From contig JAFZVW010000035.1 in assembly GCA_017617635.1 (NCBI GenBank), positions 1 to 64,000 on the forward strand: DNA of 64,000 bases. The letters are read 5' to 3'. Source of the DNA: Bacteroidaceae bacterium (GTDB taxonomy: Bacteria > Bacteroidota > Bacteroidia > Bacteroidales > Bacteroidaceae). Numbering within the stretch: position 1 is the stretch's first letter; each line of letters opens with the position of its first letter. The notes below the pieces were generated by a model. It was not told the DNA's origin. It made no database searches and worked only from the letters and a program-made list of their open reading frames with translations. Position numbers and translations under genes: made by a program. This document shows, piece after piece, positions 17,728 through 25,189 of the stretch.

Positions 17728-18873
17728 ATGACCGAATTTGACGAAATCCGACCCTACGTCAAAGGCGAGATGAAGGGCGCTCTGAACGAGCTGTTAAAAG
17801 ACCGCCATTTCAACATCATGATGCGAGGCTTCGCCCCATGGCTGCCCCGTTTTGTCCGCAACACACTCTTCCGCCTTGCCTTCATAGGCATAGACACCCC
17901 ACAGGACTTCCAGATCCGGTTCATGAAACCCGTTGTCAACTACGTATTGCGCAAATATGCCAAGGGAGCCACATTCGACAGTCACACCATCAGCAACCAG
18001 TCGAACTACACCTTCATCAGCAACCACCGCGACATTGTCCTTGACAGCGCCATCCTCGACCTTCTCCTGTACAAGTCAGGCTTCCCCGCCACCTGCGAGA
18101 TAGCCATAGGCGACAACCTGCTTATCTATCCCTGGATCAAGACCCTGGTACGCATGAACAAAGCCTTCATCGTACGCCGCAGCCTCAAGGCCAAGGAGAT
18201 GCTCGAGAGCAGCCAGCTCATGAGCCGCTACATCCACTATGCCATAACCGGCAAGAAGGAAAACCTGTGGATAGCACAGCGCGAAGGACGTGCCAAGGAC
18301 AGTAGCGACAATACCCAGGACAGCGTCCTCACGATGCTCGCCATGGGAGGGCAGGGAACACCCGTCGACAGCCTGCGCGAACTCAACATCGTGCCCCTCA
18401 CCATCAGTTACGAGTACGACCCCTGCGACTACCTCAAGGCACAGGAGTTCCAGCTCAAGCGCGACAACCCCACGTGGAAGAAAAGCAAGCAGGACGACCT
18501 CGACAACATGCGCACAGGCATCATGGGACAGAAAGGCCGCGTACACTACCGTGCCGGACGCCCCTTGAATGAATGGATTGACCAGCTGGCAGACCTGCCT
18601 CGTACCGAGGTGTTCAAGGAAATCGCCCGCCGCATAGACCAGGAGATACACTCCGGCTATATGCTGTATCCCGGCAACTATGTCGCCTACGACGAACTGA
18701 ATGCCACCGACCGCTTTGCCAGCCACTACACAGCCGACGAAAAGGCCACGTTCGATACCTACGTCGCAGGTCAGATTGCAAAGGTCAAACTGGACAACCC
18801 CGACGAAGCCTTCCTGCGCGAACGCATCCTGACAATGTACGCCAACCCCGTCGTAAACTTTTTTCAAAAATAG
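17728..18873 (+). CDS. PlsC/GPAT-like phospholipid acyltransferase
   Basis: A 381-residue acyltransferase of the glycerol-phosphate type, common in Bacteroidetes. The acceptor motif region is FISNHRDIVLDSA: His100 is followed by Asp at +2 and +6, not +5 as in the canonical H-x4-D. Further motifs are AFIVRRS, WIAQREGRAKDSSD (block III-like) and IVPLTISYEYDP (block IV-like). It likely works at the inner membrane face on lysophosphatidate or a related lipid. It starts 14 bp after ddl. Confidence 0.82.
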   Translation: MTEFDEIRPYVKGEMKGALNELLKDRHFNIMMRGFAPWLPRFVRNTLFRLAFIGIDTPQDFQIRFMKPVVNYVLRKYAKGATFDSHTISNQSNYTFISNHRDIVLDSAILDLLLYKSGFPATCEIAIGDNLLIYPWIKTLVRMNKAFIVRRSLKAKEMLESSQLMSRYIHYAITGKKENLWIAQREGRAKDSSDNTQDSVLTMLAMGGQGTPVDSLRELNIVPLTISYEYDPCDYLKAQEFQLKRDNPTWKKSKQDDLDNMRTGIMGQKGRVHYRAGRPLNEWIDQLADLPRTEVFKEIARRIDQEIHSGYMLYPGNYVAYDELNATDRFASHYTADEKATFDTYVAGQIAKVKLDNPDEAFLRERILTMYANPVVNFFQK

Positions 18874-18875
18874 AC

Positions 18876-19042
18876 AACTCACTACGGTCGATTTACCAAC
18901 TCACCACGGTCGATTACCAAACTGACCGTGGTCGGTTACCAGATTGACCGTGGTCGATTCAATAACTGAGCGTGCTCGATTCAACATTTGACCGTGGTCG
19001 ATTGGACAACTCACCGTGCTCGATTGAACAAAAGTCCCTGTT
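18876..19042. repeat. 22-bp-period tandem array, seven units plus a decayed eighth
   Basis: The equivalent base of each unit falls at 18885, 18907, 18929, 18951, 18973, 18995 and 19017, an exact 22-bp period with no insertions. An eroded unit at 19039 continues the phase. The core is GACCGTGGTCGATT, nearly palindromic. The period is not a multiple of three and no plausible protein reads through it. Confidence 0.9.
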
Positions 19043-19083
19043 CTCATATAGCTATTAATTGTTAAGCGGTTCGATAAAGAGTA

Positions 19084-19118
19084 GTTCCATGCGGCTTTGC
19101 CGCGATAAACAATTGTGG
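19084..19118 (+). repeat. mini-hairpin repeat, copy B
   Basis: AGTTCCAT, then GCGGC-TTT-GCCGC (19091-19103), then GATAAACAATTGTGG. Flanks match copies A and C almost base for base while the stem differs. It points the same way as the acyltransferase gene upstream. Confidence 0.8.
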
Positions 19119-19159
19119 TCATTTGCTGTCAGATAATTTTGCCAAATAGGGCCGTAAAA

Positions 19160-19239
19160 AAACAACACCGTTGTTTCGGGTTTCCTACGGCGTAGGAAAG
19201 TCGCTTTAACACCGTTGTTTCTACCTTCGTACGCCGTAC
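19160..19239. repeat. cluster of perfect hairpins with 3-nt loops
   Basis: Three perfect hairpins in 80 bp: AAACAAC-ACC-GTTGTTT (19160-19176), TTTCCTAC-GGC-GTAGGAAA (19181-19199) and GTAC-GCC-GTAC (19229-19239). The word AACACCGTTGTTTC occurs in full near 19207, with its close equivalent in the first hairpin. The last hairpin is followed by CTATTTTT. Confidence 0.7.
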
Positions 19240-19302
19240 CTATTTTTACCCTCCCTATGCGACGGCTGCCCTGCTGTTGAACCTATAATACTATATAACA
19301 AC

Positions 19303-19341
19303 AGCAGCTACAATCGCAATGACTGTAGCTGCTATATTTTA
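19303..19341 (+). terminator. hairpin, probable terminator
   Basis: A perfect 10-bp stem AGCAGCTACA/TGTAGCTGCT with an 11-nt loop, followed on the plus strand by ATATTTT. It could end plus-strand read-through, or minus-strand transcription from the peptide gene. Confidence 0.55.
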
Positions 19342-19473
19342 ACGTAAATCCCATTTCCCTCCCTCGGGCGACTGGGGGTCTTAAGAGTAGCCACTGAATG
19401 TGTCTACGGCCCCACAAAGGGGAGCGAATCCCCATTCGCGACGGTGGCCCGGCCGGGGGTGGGTCCGCCCATT

Positions 19474-19689
19474 TTACCAAATATTATCCCAGATGTTGCC
19501 GCGGTTGTTGCGCGCAAACTCTCCTTCTTCAAACTCTCCCGGATCTGGATCTGTTGCCGGTATTTCTTGATTAAAACCAACACCAAGATTTTGTTCGCCC
19601 GATTCGCTACCACCAGAAGAAAGCATAAGTAAATTACTTAAATGTATAGTAACAACTAAAGTTTCCGGTTTAATATATTTCGTTGTCAT
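19474..19689 (-). CDS. 71-residue Prevotella-type short peptide of unknown function
   Basis: Reads MTTKYIKPETLVVTIHLSNL, then LLMLSSGGSESGEQN, an acidic middle and the ending NNRGNIWDNIW. Short proteins opening K-Y-I-K-P-E and ending with Trp/Asp/Asn are common and uncharacterised in Prevotella. The start at 19689 has a strong AGGAGG ribosome site 8 bases upstream, rare in this phylum, and lies 16 bp after the stop of the large secreted protein, so the two are cotranscribed. No signal peptide is clear. The leader-like N terminus followed by a Gly/Ser-rich part resembles a processed precursor, but that is conjecture. Confidence 0.75.
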   Translation of the reverse strand: MTTKYIKPETLVVTIHLSNLLMLSSGGSESGEQNLGVGFNQEIPATDPDPGEFEEGEFARNNRGNIWDNIW

Positions 19690-19705
19690 TTCTTTTTCCT
19701 CCTGT

Positions 19706-22700
19706 TTACTTGAATACTTTCTTACCATTAACGATATTGATGCCATTCTTGTACGATGAAAGCTTTCGTCCATTCAGGTCATATATCTCAACATTTGCAT
19801 CTTCAAGGCCAAGAGCCTCTACAATACCAGTAGGATCACTCTCACCATCAAATGCAATGGTAAAGTTACGAGCTCCTTGCGTTTTAGGAACCTCAATCCA
19901 TGCACGGAATCCAGTAAGAGCCGCAGATTGATCGGCACGTTGATAGAAGCCTAAAGTACCACTCTTTAACTTACGTAAAGCATAGTAGATATTATTTTCT
20001 GTGTCGGGAGTTTCTGCTGCAACAGTTCCTTTATTGAAACCATTATTCTCATATACCTCTCCTGTATATGATGTTACAGTTAGGTCTACAGTCGCCTTTG
20101 TTGCATAATTAGAATTATAGAGCAATACTGGTGTGTTTGCTGGTAGAATCCAATTATTACCGTCTTTCAGTTGGTCTGCATAGTACATTCTTATTGTGTT
20201 ACCGTCTATCCTACAAACATAAGCTTTAACCTTGTCCGTTGGAACTATTAATGCTACGGGGGAATTGAACGTTGCATAGCCAAGGGCTGCAGAGTTGAAG
20301 GTTACGGGAAGTTCTTCGACATGTTCGATTGTCCATCCTGACCAGTCATTGTTGCCGTCAATAGCATTTAAGGTCTCATTCGACCACATTACAATGGTCT
20401 TGCTCGTACCAGTATTTACCAATTTATATTCTCCAAGAAGCTTATCTGTGTTATTCGCCTTTATTGCCTGCGTGAGTGTAAAGTTAGATTTAGTGCCTAA
20501 CTCATTATACTCTGTACCATTTGAATGCATACCAGAGAAATAGCTGATTAGGTGATAACCATCTTCATCCTGTTCAAGGTAGAAAATAGTATTCGCGTCT
20601 GAAGCATGTTCATCAGTTGTAGATGCAGAATATATCTCAGTTTTATTACCATGACCATCATTACTACCTAGATCCCTACCACCCATATACCAATTTTTTG
20701 TATTATCATCGGCAGAACGTGCAGCTGCCTTGAAACGATAGAAACCTTCAGTCGGCATATTCAAGGCATAGTTGGCAAGCAATGTATTAGCCTGAGTGTA
20801 TCTTTCAGGGGTGTATCCTTTTTTAAGATCACTTATAATATCATTAATGCTGGGTGTAAGGTAGGCGTATTCACCTGTCAACCAATATTGACTTAATTCG
20901 GATCCCCAGTTAATGGCTTCAAGTTGAGTAACATACTTGTTCATAAAGAAACGATCGTCAACTTTGTAGAACTTAGGAGCGACCAAAGAGCCTGAGCCTG
21001 CGTTTAAGCTTGTAGGAGCATCATTGTCCCAATAACTAAGATTCAAATCTTGATTTTCTAGGGCATTACAGTGTACATATAATGTACGTCCTCCATTCGT
21101 ATTATTTGTCTGATATATAGCAGCATGTTCACTGTCCCATACAAAATTTCCAGTTGTTGTACCAGTGAAGTTCTTGTTACGCTGAGCATCTGCAGGAGCA
21201 AAGTTATTCGTACCCACATTTTGCAATGTAAAACTGCTTTCTCCCTTTGTCATATTCCATAGGTACTTAAGGTTGCTTGTGAAATTGTCCTCATAAGTTA
21301 GCAGTGTAGGACTTGATCTCGTACTCATACGGAAATAACGAGAGTTACTCAAAGATTTGTCATGATACCAGAATCCTGTCGAACCGTTTGCTTTACCTTG
21401 AATTACATACAGTCCATTCTTTAGATTTGCCACATCCGTTATCTCCACATAAGGGAGCATATTAATGGTAATCGTTGAGCCTGCGATAGAAACAGAATAT
21501 GAATAATCACGACCGGACGGGAATGTGACATTTATATCGCTGTTTGCAGGACTGTCTGCATATACCCTTGAACCGTTTGTGACAGTATTTTCTTTGAAAG
21601 TAATTTCTGTACCGTCGGGTATAAGACCATTTACTGCTATAGTATAATAAACTTTGAGTGTAATATCAATAATGGTTCCGCCATTTGATGCAATACTGCT
21701 TGAACCTCCCGGGTCTGTATTTTCCCAGTCTATTTTATATCGCATACGGTAAATTCCGCCTTTTGAAGGGGTAAAGTCAGGAATTGTTTTGTCATCATTT
21801 CGCATTGCATCTGTCCATGAGTTCTCGGCAAGTTGAGAAACCAATTCTCCATCATCAACAAAATCTCCGTCATTGTTATAGTCTATATACAAATATCCAT
21901 ACATTGCATGACCTCGATATCCAATGACGGGTGTTACAGCTGTATTGTAAGGTGCTTCAAAAGTTTGATTTGTGAAATCATGATAAATGTAATCTCCCGC
22001 AGCAGCGCTAAAACTATACGATTGATTACCAAGTCCCACTTTGTCGGTGTAACGTGCATCATGTGAACTTCTTGTTGATTTGTCAAAATTCACAGGCCAT
22101 TTTTCTTCATATGTATAAGTAATTTCTACATCTGCTCCGCTAACGGTTACAGTGGGAGTGTTTGGGGTACTTGTACTAGTTAACCTATAGCCTGAAATTT
22201 CAGGAGCAGCGGTGTTAACCGTTGTGCCGTCAAGAACGAAATGAGTACCAGAAGCCTGCACTGAACCACCATTAGAGTCAACATAATTTACTTTAACAAT
22301 ATAGACAGGACCAACTATAACATATACGCTCCAACCACCAGTGCCACCACGAAATTGGAGACCTCCATCAATTTCACCAGAATTACCACAATTATAATGT
22401 TTACCTGAAGAATCGTCAAAACTGACGTAAGGAGATTCATAGCCTAAACCTTGTGTAAAATCTCCAACATTGCTAGGAGCACGATCAGTTAACGTGAGGT
22501 CCATGCCAGTATCGCCAAATGTATTATTGCCGCTAAGGTATTTCCCATCGGAGTAACGCTTGAGATTATATGTTCCTGAACTTGAACCTGTCTCAATACA
22601 AAAAAGAGCTTCAGTACTAATATCGTTGAATCCTGTAGTACTATACTCCGTCCGTGTAACAAAATTGCACCAACCAGGAACACTTGTTGATGGCATACGG

Positions 22701-22855
22701 AAAGCATAGCGCTTACCCGTCCCTGCTGAAGCAACAAGCTGATCCTTCGTTTGAAGTGTTGAAATAAGATCCGAAGACCATGTGGTAATCTCTTGTCCCC
22801 ACATGCTCCCAATGCATAGAGAGAGCAATGTAATAAGAGTAAATAGTTTTTTCAT
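19706..22855 (-). CDS. large secreted multidomain protein with T9SS-like C terminus
   Basis: A 1049-residue exported protein. It has a signal peptide MKKLFTLITLLSLCIGSMWG, a MucBP-like module near 185-255 (VNYVDSNGG to ITYTYEE), and a GEVED-like module near 265-400 containing YIDYNNDGDFVDDGE. A long middle part without a family I recognise follows. The end, VEIYDLNGRKLSSYKNG with NGKKVFK, is a Prevotella form of T9SS sorting tail. It is probably displayed on the surface or released through SprA. Base composition is richer in A+T than the adjacent ddl or mnmA genes, suggesting acquisition or relaxed codon use. No catalytic motif was found, so adhesion or glycan binding is more likely than enzymatic action. 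Confidence 0.75.
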   Translation of the reverse strand: MKKLFTLITLLSLCIGSMWGQEITTWSSDLISTLQTKDQLVASAGTGKRYAFRMPSTSVPGWCNFVTRTEYSTTGFNDISTEALFCIETGSSSGTYNLKRYSDGKYLSGNNTFGDTGMDLTLTDRAPSNVGDFTQGLGYESPYVSFDDSSGKHYNCGNSGEIDGGLQFRGGTGGWSVYVIVGPVYIVKVNYVDSNGGSVQASGTHFVLDGTTVNTAAPEISGYRLTSTSTPNTPTVTVSGADVEITYTYEEKWPVNFDKSTRSSHDARYTDKVGLGNQSYSFSAAAGDYIYHDFTNQTFEAPYNTAVTPVIGYRGHAMYGYLYIDYNNDGDFVDDGELVSQLAENSWTDAMRNDDKTIPDFTPSKGGIYRMRYKIDWENTDPGGSSSIASNGGTIIDITLKVYYTIAVNGLIPDGTEITFKENTVTNGSRVYADSPANSDINVTFPSGRDYSYSVSIAGSTITINMLPYVEITDVANLKNGLYVIQGKANGSTGFWYHDKSLSNSRYFRMSTRSSPTLLTYEDNFTSNLKYLWNMTKGESSFTLQNVGTNNFAPADAQRNKNFTGTTTGNFVWDSEHAAIYQTNNTNGGRTLYVHCNALENQDLNLSYWDNDAPTSLNAGSGSLVAPKFYKVDDRFFMNKYVTQLEAINWGSELSQYWLTGEYAYLTPSINDIISDLKKGYTPERYTQANTLLANYALNMPTEGFYRFKAAARSADDNTKNWYMGGRDLGSNDGHGNKTEIYSASTTDEHASDANTIFYLEQDEDGYHLISYFSGMHSNGTEYNELGTKSNFTLTQAIKANNTDKLLGEYKLVNTGTSKTIVMWSNETLNAIDGNNDWSGWTIEHVEELPVTFNSAALGYATFNSPVALIVPTDKVKAYVCRIDGNTIRMYYADQLKDGNNWILPANTPVLLYNSNYATKATVDLTVTSYTGEVYENNGFNKGTVAAETPDTENNIYYALRKLKSGTLGFYQRADQSAALTGFRAWIEVPKTQGARNFTIAFDGESDPTGIVEALGLEDANVEIYDLNGRKLSSYKNGINIVNGKKVFK

Positions 22856-22914
22856 AGCTTATGATTTTTTTTGATTCTTTTTCCTGGTTATGCATGACAA
22901 AACCCCACAACAGC

Positions 22915-22938
22915 AAAAGGGACAGTGTTTACTATCCC
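22915..22938 (-). terminator. attenuator- or terminator-like hairpin in the leader
   Basis: On the minus strand GGGATAGT-AAAC-ACTGTCCC (8-bp stem with one wobble) is followed by TTTT. It is 60 bp before the secreted-protein start, so it could attenuate that gene or end read-through from mnmA. Confidence 0.5.
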
Positions 22939-22989
22939 GGATGGTGTGTTTATTAAGGGGTTGGTGTTTAGTGTGTTATAAGCGGCGTT

Positions 22990-22997
22990 GGGGGGGG
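22990..22997 (-). repeat. homopolymer C8 tract (minus strand)
   Basis: Eight C on the coding strand, 135 bp before the secreted-protein start. Runs of this length slip in replication. A C9 run stands at nearly the same distance before the other secreted-protein gene at 62534. Confidence 0.8.
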
Positions 22998-23027
22998 TAG
23001 ATAGTGGTTGTAATGTCTCTGCGGTGG

Positions 23028-23048
23028 ATAATTGCGCAATGCAATTAT
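23028..23048. promoter_or_regulatory. 8-bp perfect inverted repeat
   Basis: ATAATTGC-GCAAT-GCAATTAT, with a third copy of GGATAATTGC right after it. It lies between the presumed promoter and the start of the secreted-protein gene. Operator or RNA hairpin are both possible. Confidence 0.4.
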
Positions 23049-23117
23049 GCCGGATAATTGCAGAGATTCCTATTAACACTATACTGTTTTATACGTGCTT
23101 TTGCGTATTTTGCAAGA

Positions 23118-23125
23118 CAAAAGTA
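23118..23125 (-). promoter_or_regulatory. -7 box for the secreted-protein gene
   Basis: TACTTTTG on the minus strand. The -33 side offers only GTTG. It implies a leader of about 260 nt. Confidence 0.45.
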
Positions 23126-23202
23126 ACAAGATTTCGTTTAACAACGGTCGGAACAAAGGTTAAAAAATGTTTAACGTAATTATGTAACCGAGAAAAGCAT
23201 GG

Positions 23203-23266
23203 TTGTTTAACAATTGTTTATTGTGGCGAAGCCACATGGAACCATTTTTTATCAGACCACAGGTCT
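23203..23266 (-). repeat. mini-hairpin repeat, copy C (after mnmA)
   Basis: Read on the minus strand: AGACC-TGT-GGTCT (23254-23266, touching the mnmA stop), the spacer GATAAAAAATGGTTCCAT, GTGGC-TTC-GCCAC (23223-23235), then AATAAACAATTG. The orientation is that of mnmA. Confidence 0.8.
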
Positions 23267-24335
23267 ATATGGTAATTTCACCGGAGCCGAGCATATAGGT
23301 CATGTCTTTGTCGTAGACGCAGCCGAATTGTCCGGGGGCGATGCCTTGGACGGGTTCGGGTGAGTGGATGACATACAGGTCTTGCTGGCGTGTCAGGGTG
23401 CCGTGCATGAAATGGTCGATGTGCCTAATCTTGAAGGTGACGTCCATGCTTTCGCCTTCCTGTAGGGTAAGGGGCTCGGTGATTGTGTGGAAGTCTGCCA
23501 ATTTGATAAGGTGGCCGTATTGCAGTTGGGTGTCCCAGCCGCGGGCTACGAAGATGATGTTCTTGCGTACGTTCTTCTTGACGACAAACCAAGGGCCTCC
23601 TGCCAGGCGCAGGCCTTTGCGCTGTCCGATGGTGTGGAACCAGAATCCCTTGTGTGTGCCCAGTATGCGGTTGGTCTCGATGTCGATGATCTTGCCTTCC
23701 TGTTCGCCCAGGAACTTGCGTAGGAAATCGTTGTAGTTGATTTTTCCCAGGAAGCATATTCCCTGGCTGTCCTTGCGCTTGGCGCTGGGCAGGTGTGCAT
23801 CGAGGGCAATACGGCGGACCTGGTCCTTCATCAGTGGTCCGAGGGGGCAGATGAGCTTGCTGATCTGTGCGTATGATAGTTGTGCGAGGAAGTCGGTCTG
23901 GTCCTTGACGGGGTCCCGTGCTGTGCCCAGGTAGTATTTGCCGTCGCGCTGGAATATGGTGGCATAGTGGCCTGTGGCTATGTAGTCGTATTGGTATCCG
24001 ACTTTCTCCTCGAATGCTCCGAACTTGATTAGCTTGTTGCACATGACATCGGGATTGGGGGTGAGGCCTTGCTTGACGCGTTGGATGGTATAGCCTACGA
24101 CGCGTTCCCAGTATTCATGCTGCAGGTCTACGACTTGCAGTTTCAGTCCGTATTTGCGTGCCGTAGCCATCGAGAGTTCGATGTCTTCCTCGGCAGTGCA
24201 GCTTGAGTCCTCGCCTTCCATGCCGATCTTGATGTAATACAGATCCGGTTTCAGGCCCTGGCTGCACAGCAGATGGGTGACTACGGCGCTGTCTACGCCT
24301 CCACTGATGAGTACGGCTATTTTCTTATCTACCAT
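23265..24335 (-). CDS. mnmA: tRNA 2-thiouridine(34) synthase MnmA
   Basis: MnmA adds sulfur to U34 of Lys, Glu and Gln tRNAs. The PP-loop is [11 protein letters not shown] near the N terminus. The first catalytic cysteine is in [13 protein letters not shown] and the second in [12 protein letters not shown], with [11 protein letters not shown] near 240-250. I start at the ATG at 24335 (356 residues); an in-frame start at 24347 falls inside the promoter -7 region and cannot be used from it. The transcript would be almost leaderless. Confidence 0.95.
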   Translation of the reverse strand: MVDKKIAVLISGGVDSAVVTHLLCSQGLKPDLYYIKIGMEGEDSSCTAEEDIELSMATARKYGLKLQVVDLQHEYWERVVGYTIQRVKQGLTPNPDVMCNKLIKFGAFEEKVGYQYDYIATGHYATIFQRDGKYYLGTARDPVKDQTDFLAQLSYAQISKLICPLGPLMKDQVRRIALDAHLPSAKRKDSQGICFLGKINYNDFLRKFLGEQEGKIIDIETNRILGTHKGFWFHTIGQRKGLRLAGGPWFVVKKNVRKNIIFVARGWDTQLQYGHLIKLADFHTITEPLTLQEGESMDVTFKIRHIDHFMHGTLTRQQDLYVIHSPEPVQGIAPGQFGCVYDKDMTYMLGSGEITI

Positions 24336-24344
24336 AGCAATGTG

Positions 24345-24376
24345 CAAAAGTAGTGTTTTTATTTGTAACGGGCAAA
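24345..24376 (-). promoter_or_regulatory. promoter for mnmA
   Basis: On the minus strand TTTG (24373-24376), 20 bp, TACTTTTG (24345-24352): a full match. Only 9 nt separate the box from the mnmA ATG, so the mRNA leader is a few bases at most. Confidence 0.85.
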
Positions 24377-24399
24377 TATCCGGAACTGAAAATCGGGGC

Positions 24400-24981
24400 T
24401 TATGCCTGCTTCATGAGTCTGCGCCATTTGGTGTATCCGCAGATGGCGATGATGACGTATAGGCCGTAGAGCGAGGCTTTGAAGGGGATGTCCTTGTGGA
24501 AGTAGAGTGCGCATGTGACGACATCCACGGCAATCCAGACGAACCATTGTTCCAGGTACTTGTGTGCCAGTGCCCAGATACCGACGAGGGACAATGCGGT
24601 GGTGAATGCGTCGGCAACGGGAACGGTGGAGTCGGTGCAGGTGGTTAGCAGCCACCAGATAGCCAGCCACAGGACAAGGAATATGCTGCCCCAGCACAGG
24701 GCGGTGCGAGGTGGGATGTGGGTGATGTGGCCCCCCTCTCCACCTCCCCCGAGTGGGCGGGCTTTCCATTTCCAAAAACCGTAGGCCGTCATTGCCAGAT
24801 AGTAGAACTCCATACCGCAGTCGGCATACAGTCCTTTCTGATAGTAGAGGACAATGCCCAGCAGTTGCATGACTGCACCGACTGCCCACATCCAGATTGA
24901 GGCTTTGTACTCTAACAGGATATAGGCGAGCCCCAGTACGGTTGTCGTAATATCAAGCCAATGTTGAATCAAAAAATCCAT
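24400..24981 (-). CDS. pnuT: PnuC-family transporter, probably thiamine (PnuT)
   Basis: A 193-residue inner-membrane protein with about seven hydrophobic segments. PnuC-family landmarks are [23 protein letters not shown] near 30-52, the [14 protein letters not shown] helix and [15 protein letters not shown] near 140-154. PnuC proteins carry nicotinamide riboside; the PnuT branch carries thiamine. It sits downstream of a TPP-riboswitch-controlled TonB receptor on the same strand, which favours thiamine. A 208-bp repeat region separates the two. The thiamine pyrophosphokinase often seen with these genes is not present. Confidence 0.85.
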   Translation of the reverse strand: MDFLIQHWLDITTTVLGLAYILLEYKASIWMWAVGAVMQLLGIVLYYQKGLYADCGMEFYYLAMTAYGFWKWKARPLGGGGEGGHITHIPPRTALCWGSIFLVLWLAIWWLLTTCTDSTVPVADAFTTALSLVGIWALAHKYLEQWFVWIAVDVVTCALYFHKDIPFKASLYGLYVIIAICGYTKWRRLMKQA

Positions 24982-25189
24982 AGTTGTTAAATGGTTGTTC
25001 CATGGGCTTCGCCCGTTCCATAGTTGTTAAATGGTTGTTCCATGGGCTTCGCCCGTTCCATAGTTGTTAAATGGTTGTTCCAGATTGTTCCATGGTTGTT
25101 TAACGCGACGGAGTCGCATGGAACTACTTTTTAACGGAGCAAAGCTCCACTGGAACTATTTTTTTATCGCGCCAACGGCGCATTTTCAC
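24978..25189 (-). repeat. mini-hairpin repeat, copy D, with 40-bp direct repeats
   Basis: Fills the gap between the TonB receptor stop and the pnuT start. On the minus strand it reads GCGCC-GTT-GGCGC, GGAGC-TTT-GCTCC, GCGAC-TCC-GTCGC, each followed by GTTAAA or GATAAA and AGTTCCA spacers. Then come 40-bp direct repeats at 24978, 25018 and 25058 (the third partial), two of which contain GGGC-GAA-GCCC. The last bases touch the pnuT start codon. Orientation is that of the TonB gene. Confidence 0.85.

Larger units (their letters stand above)
18874..19473. other. 600-bp gene-free stretch rich in repeats
   Basis: Holds the 22-bp array, copy B, a cluster of 3-nt-loop hairpins at 19160-19239, a strong hairpin at 19303-19333, and GC-rich short inverted repeats at 19409-19460. 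No reading frame here has a plausible start or family-like protein. Confidence 0.7.
22856..23264 (-). other. long leader and promoter region of the secreted-protein gene
   Basis: No gene is visible in this 409 bp. In minus-strand order it holds hairpin copy C, a possible -7 box (23118-23125), an inverted repeat (23028-23048), an eight-base C run (G on plus, 22990-22997) and a terminator-like hairpin (22915-22938), then about 60 bp to the start codon. Confidence 0.6.

Noticed and set aside
18076..18882. A 268-codon frame antisense to the acyltransferase
   Set aside because: Hydrophobic residues arise from the reverse of acidic/charged codons; no recognisable domain and no promoter.
18876..19042. 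Reading the 22-bp array as a CRISPR
   Set aside because: Units are contiguous with no distinct spacers and are much too short; no cas gene is present.
24978..25189. Reading the 40-bp repeats as a CRISPR
   Set aside because: The repeats abut directly with no unique spacers, and the block is explained by the hairpin family.
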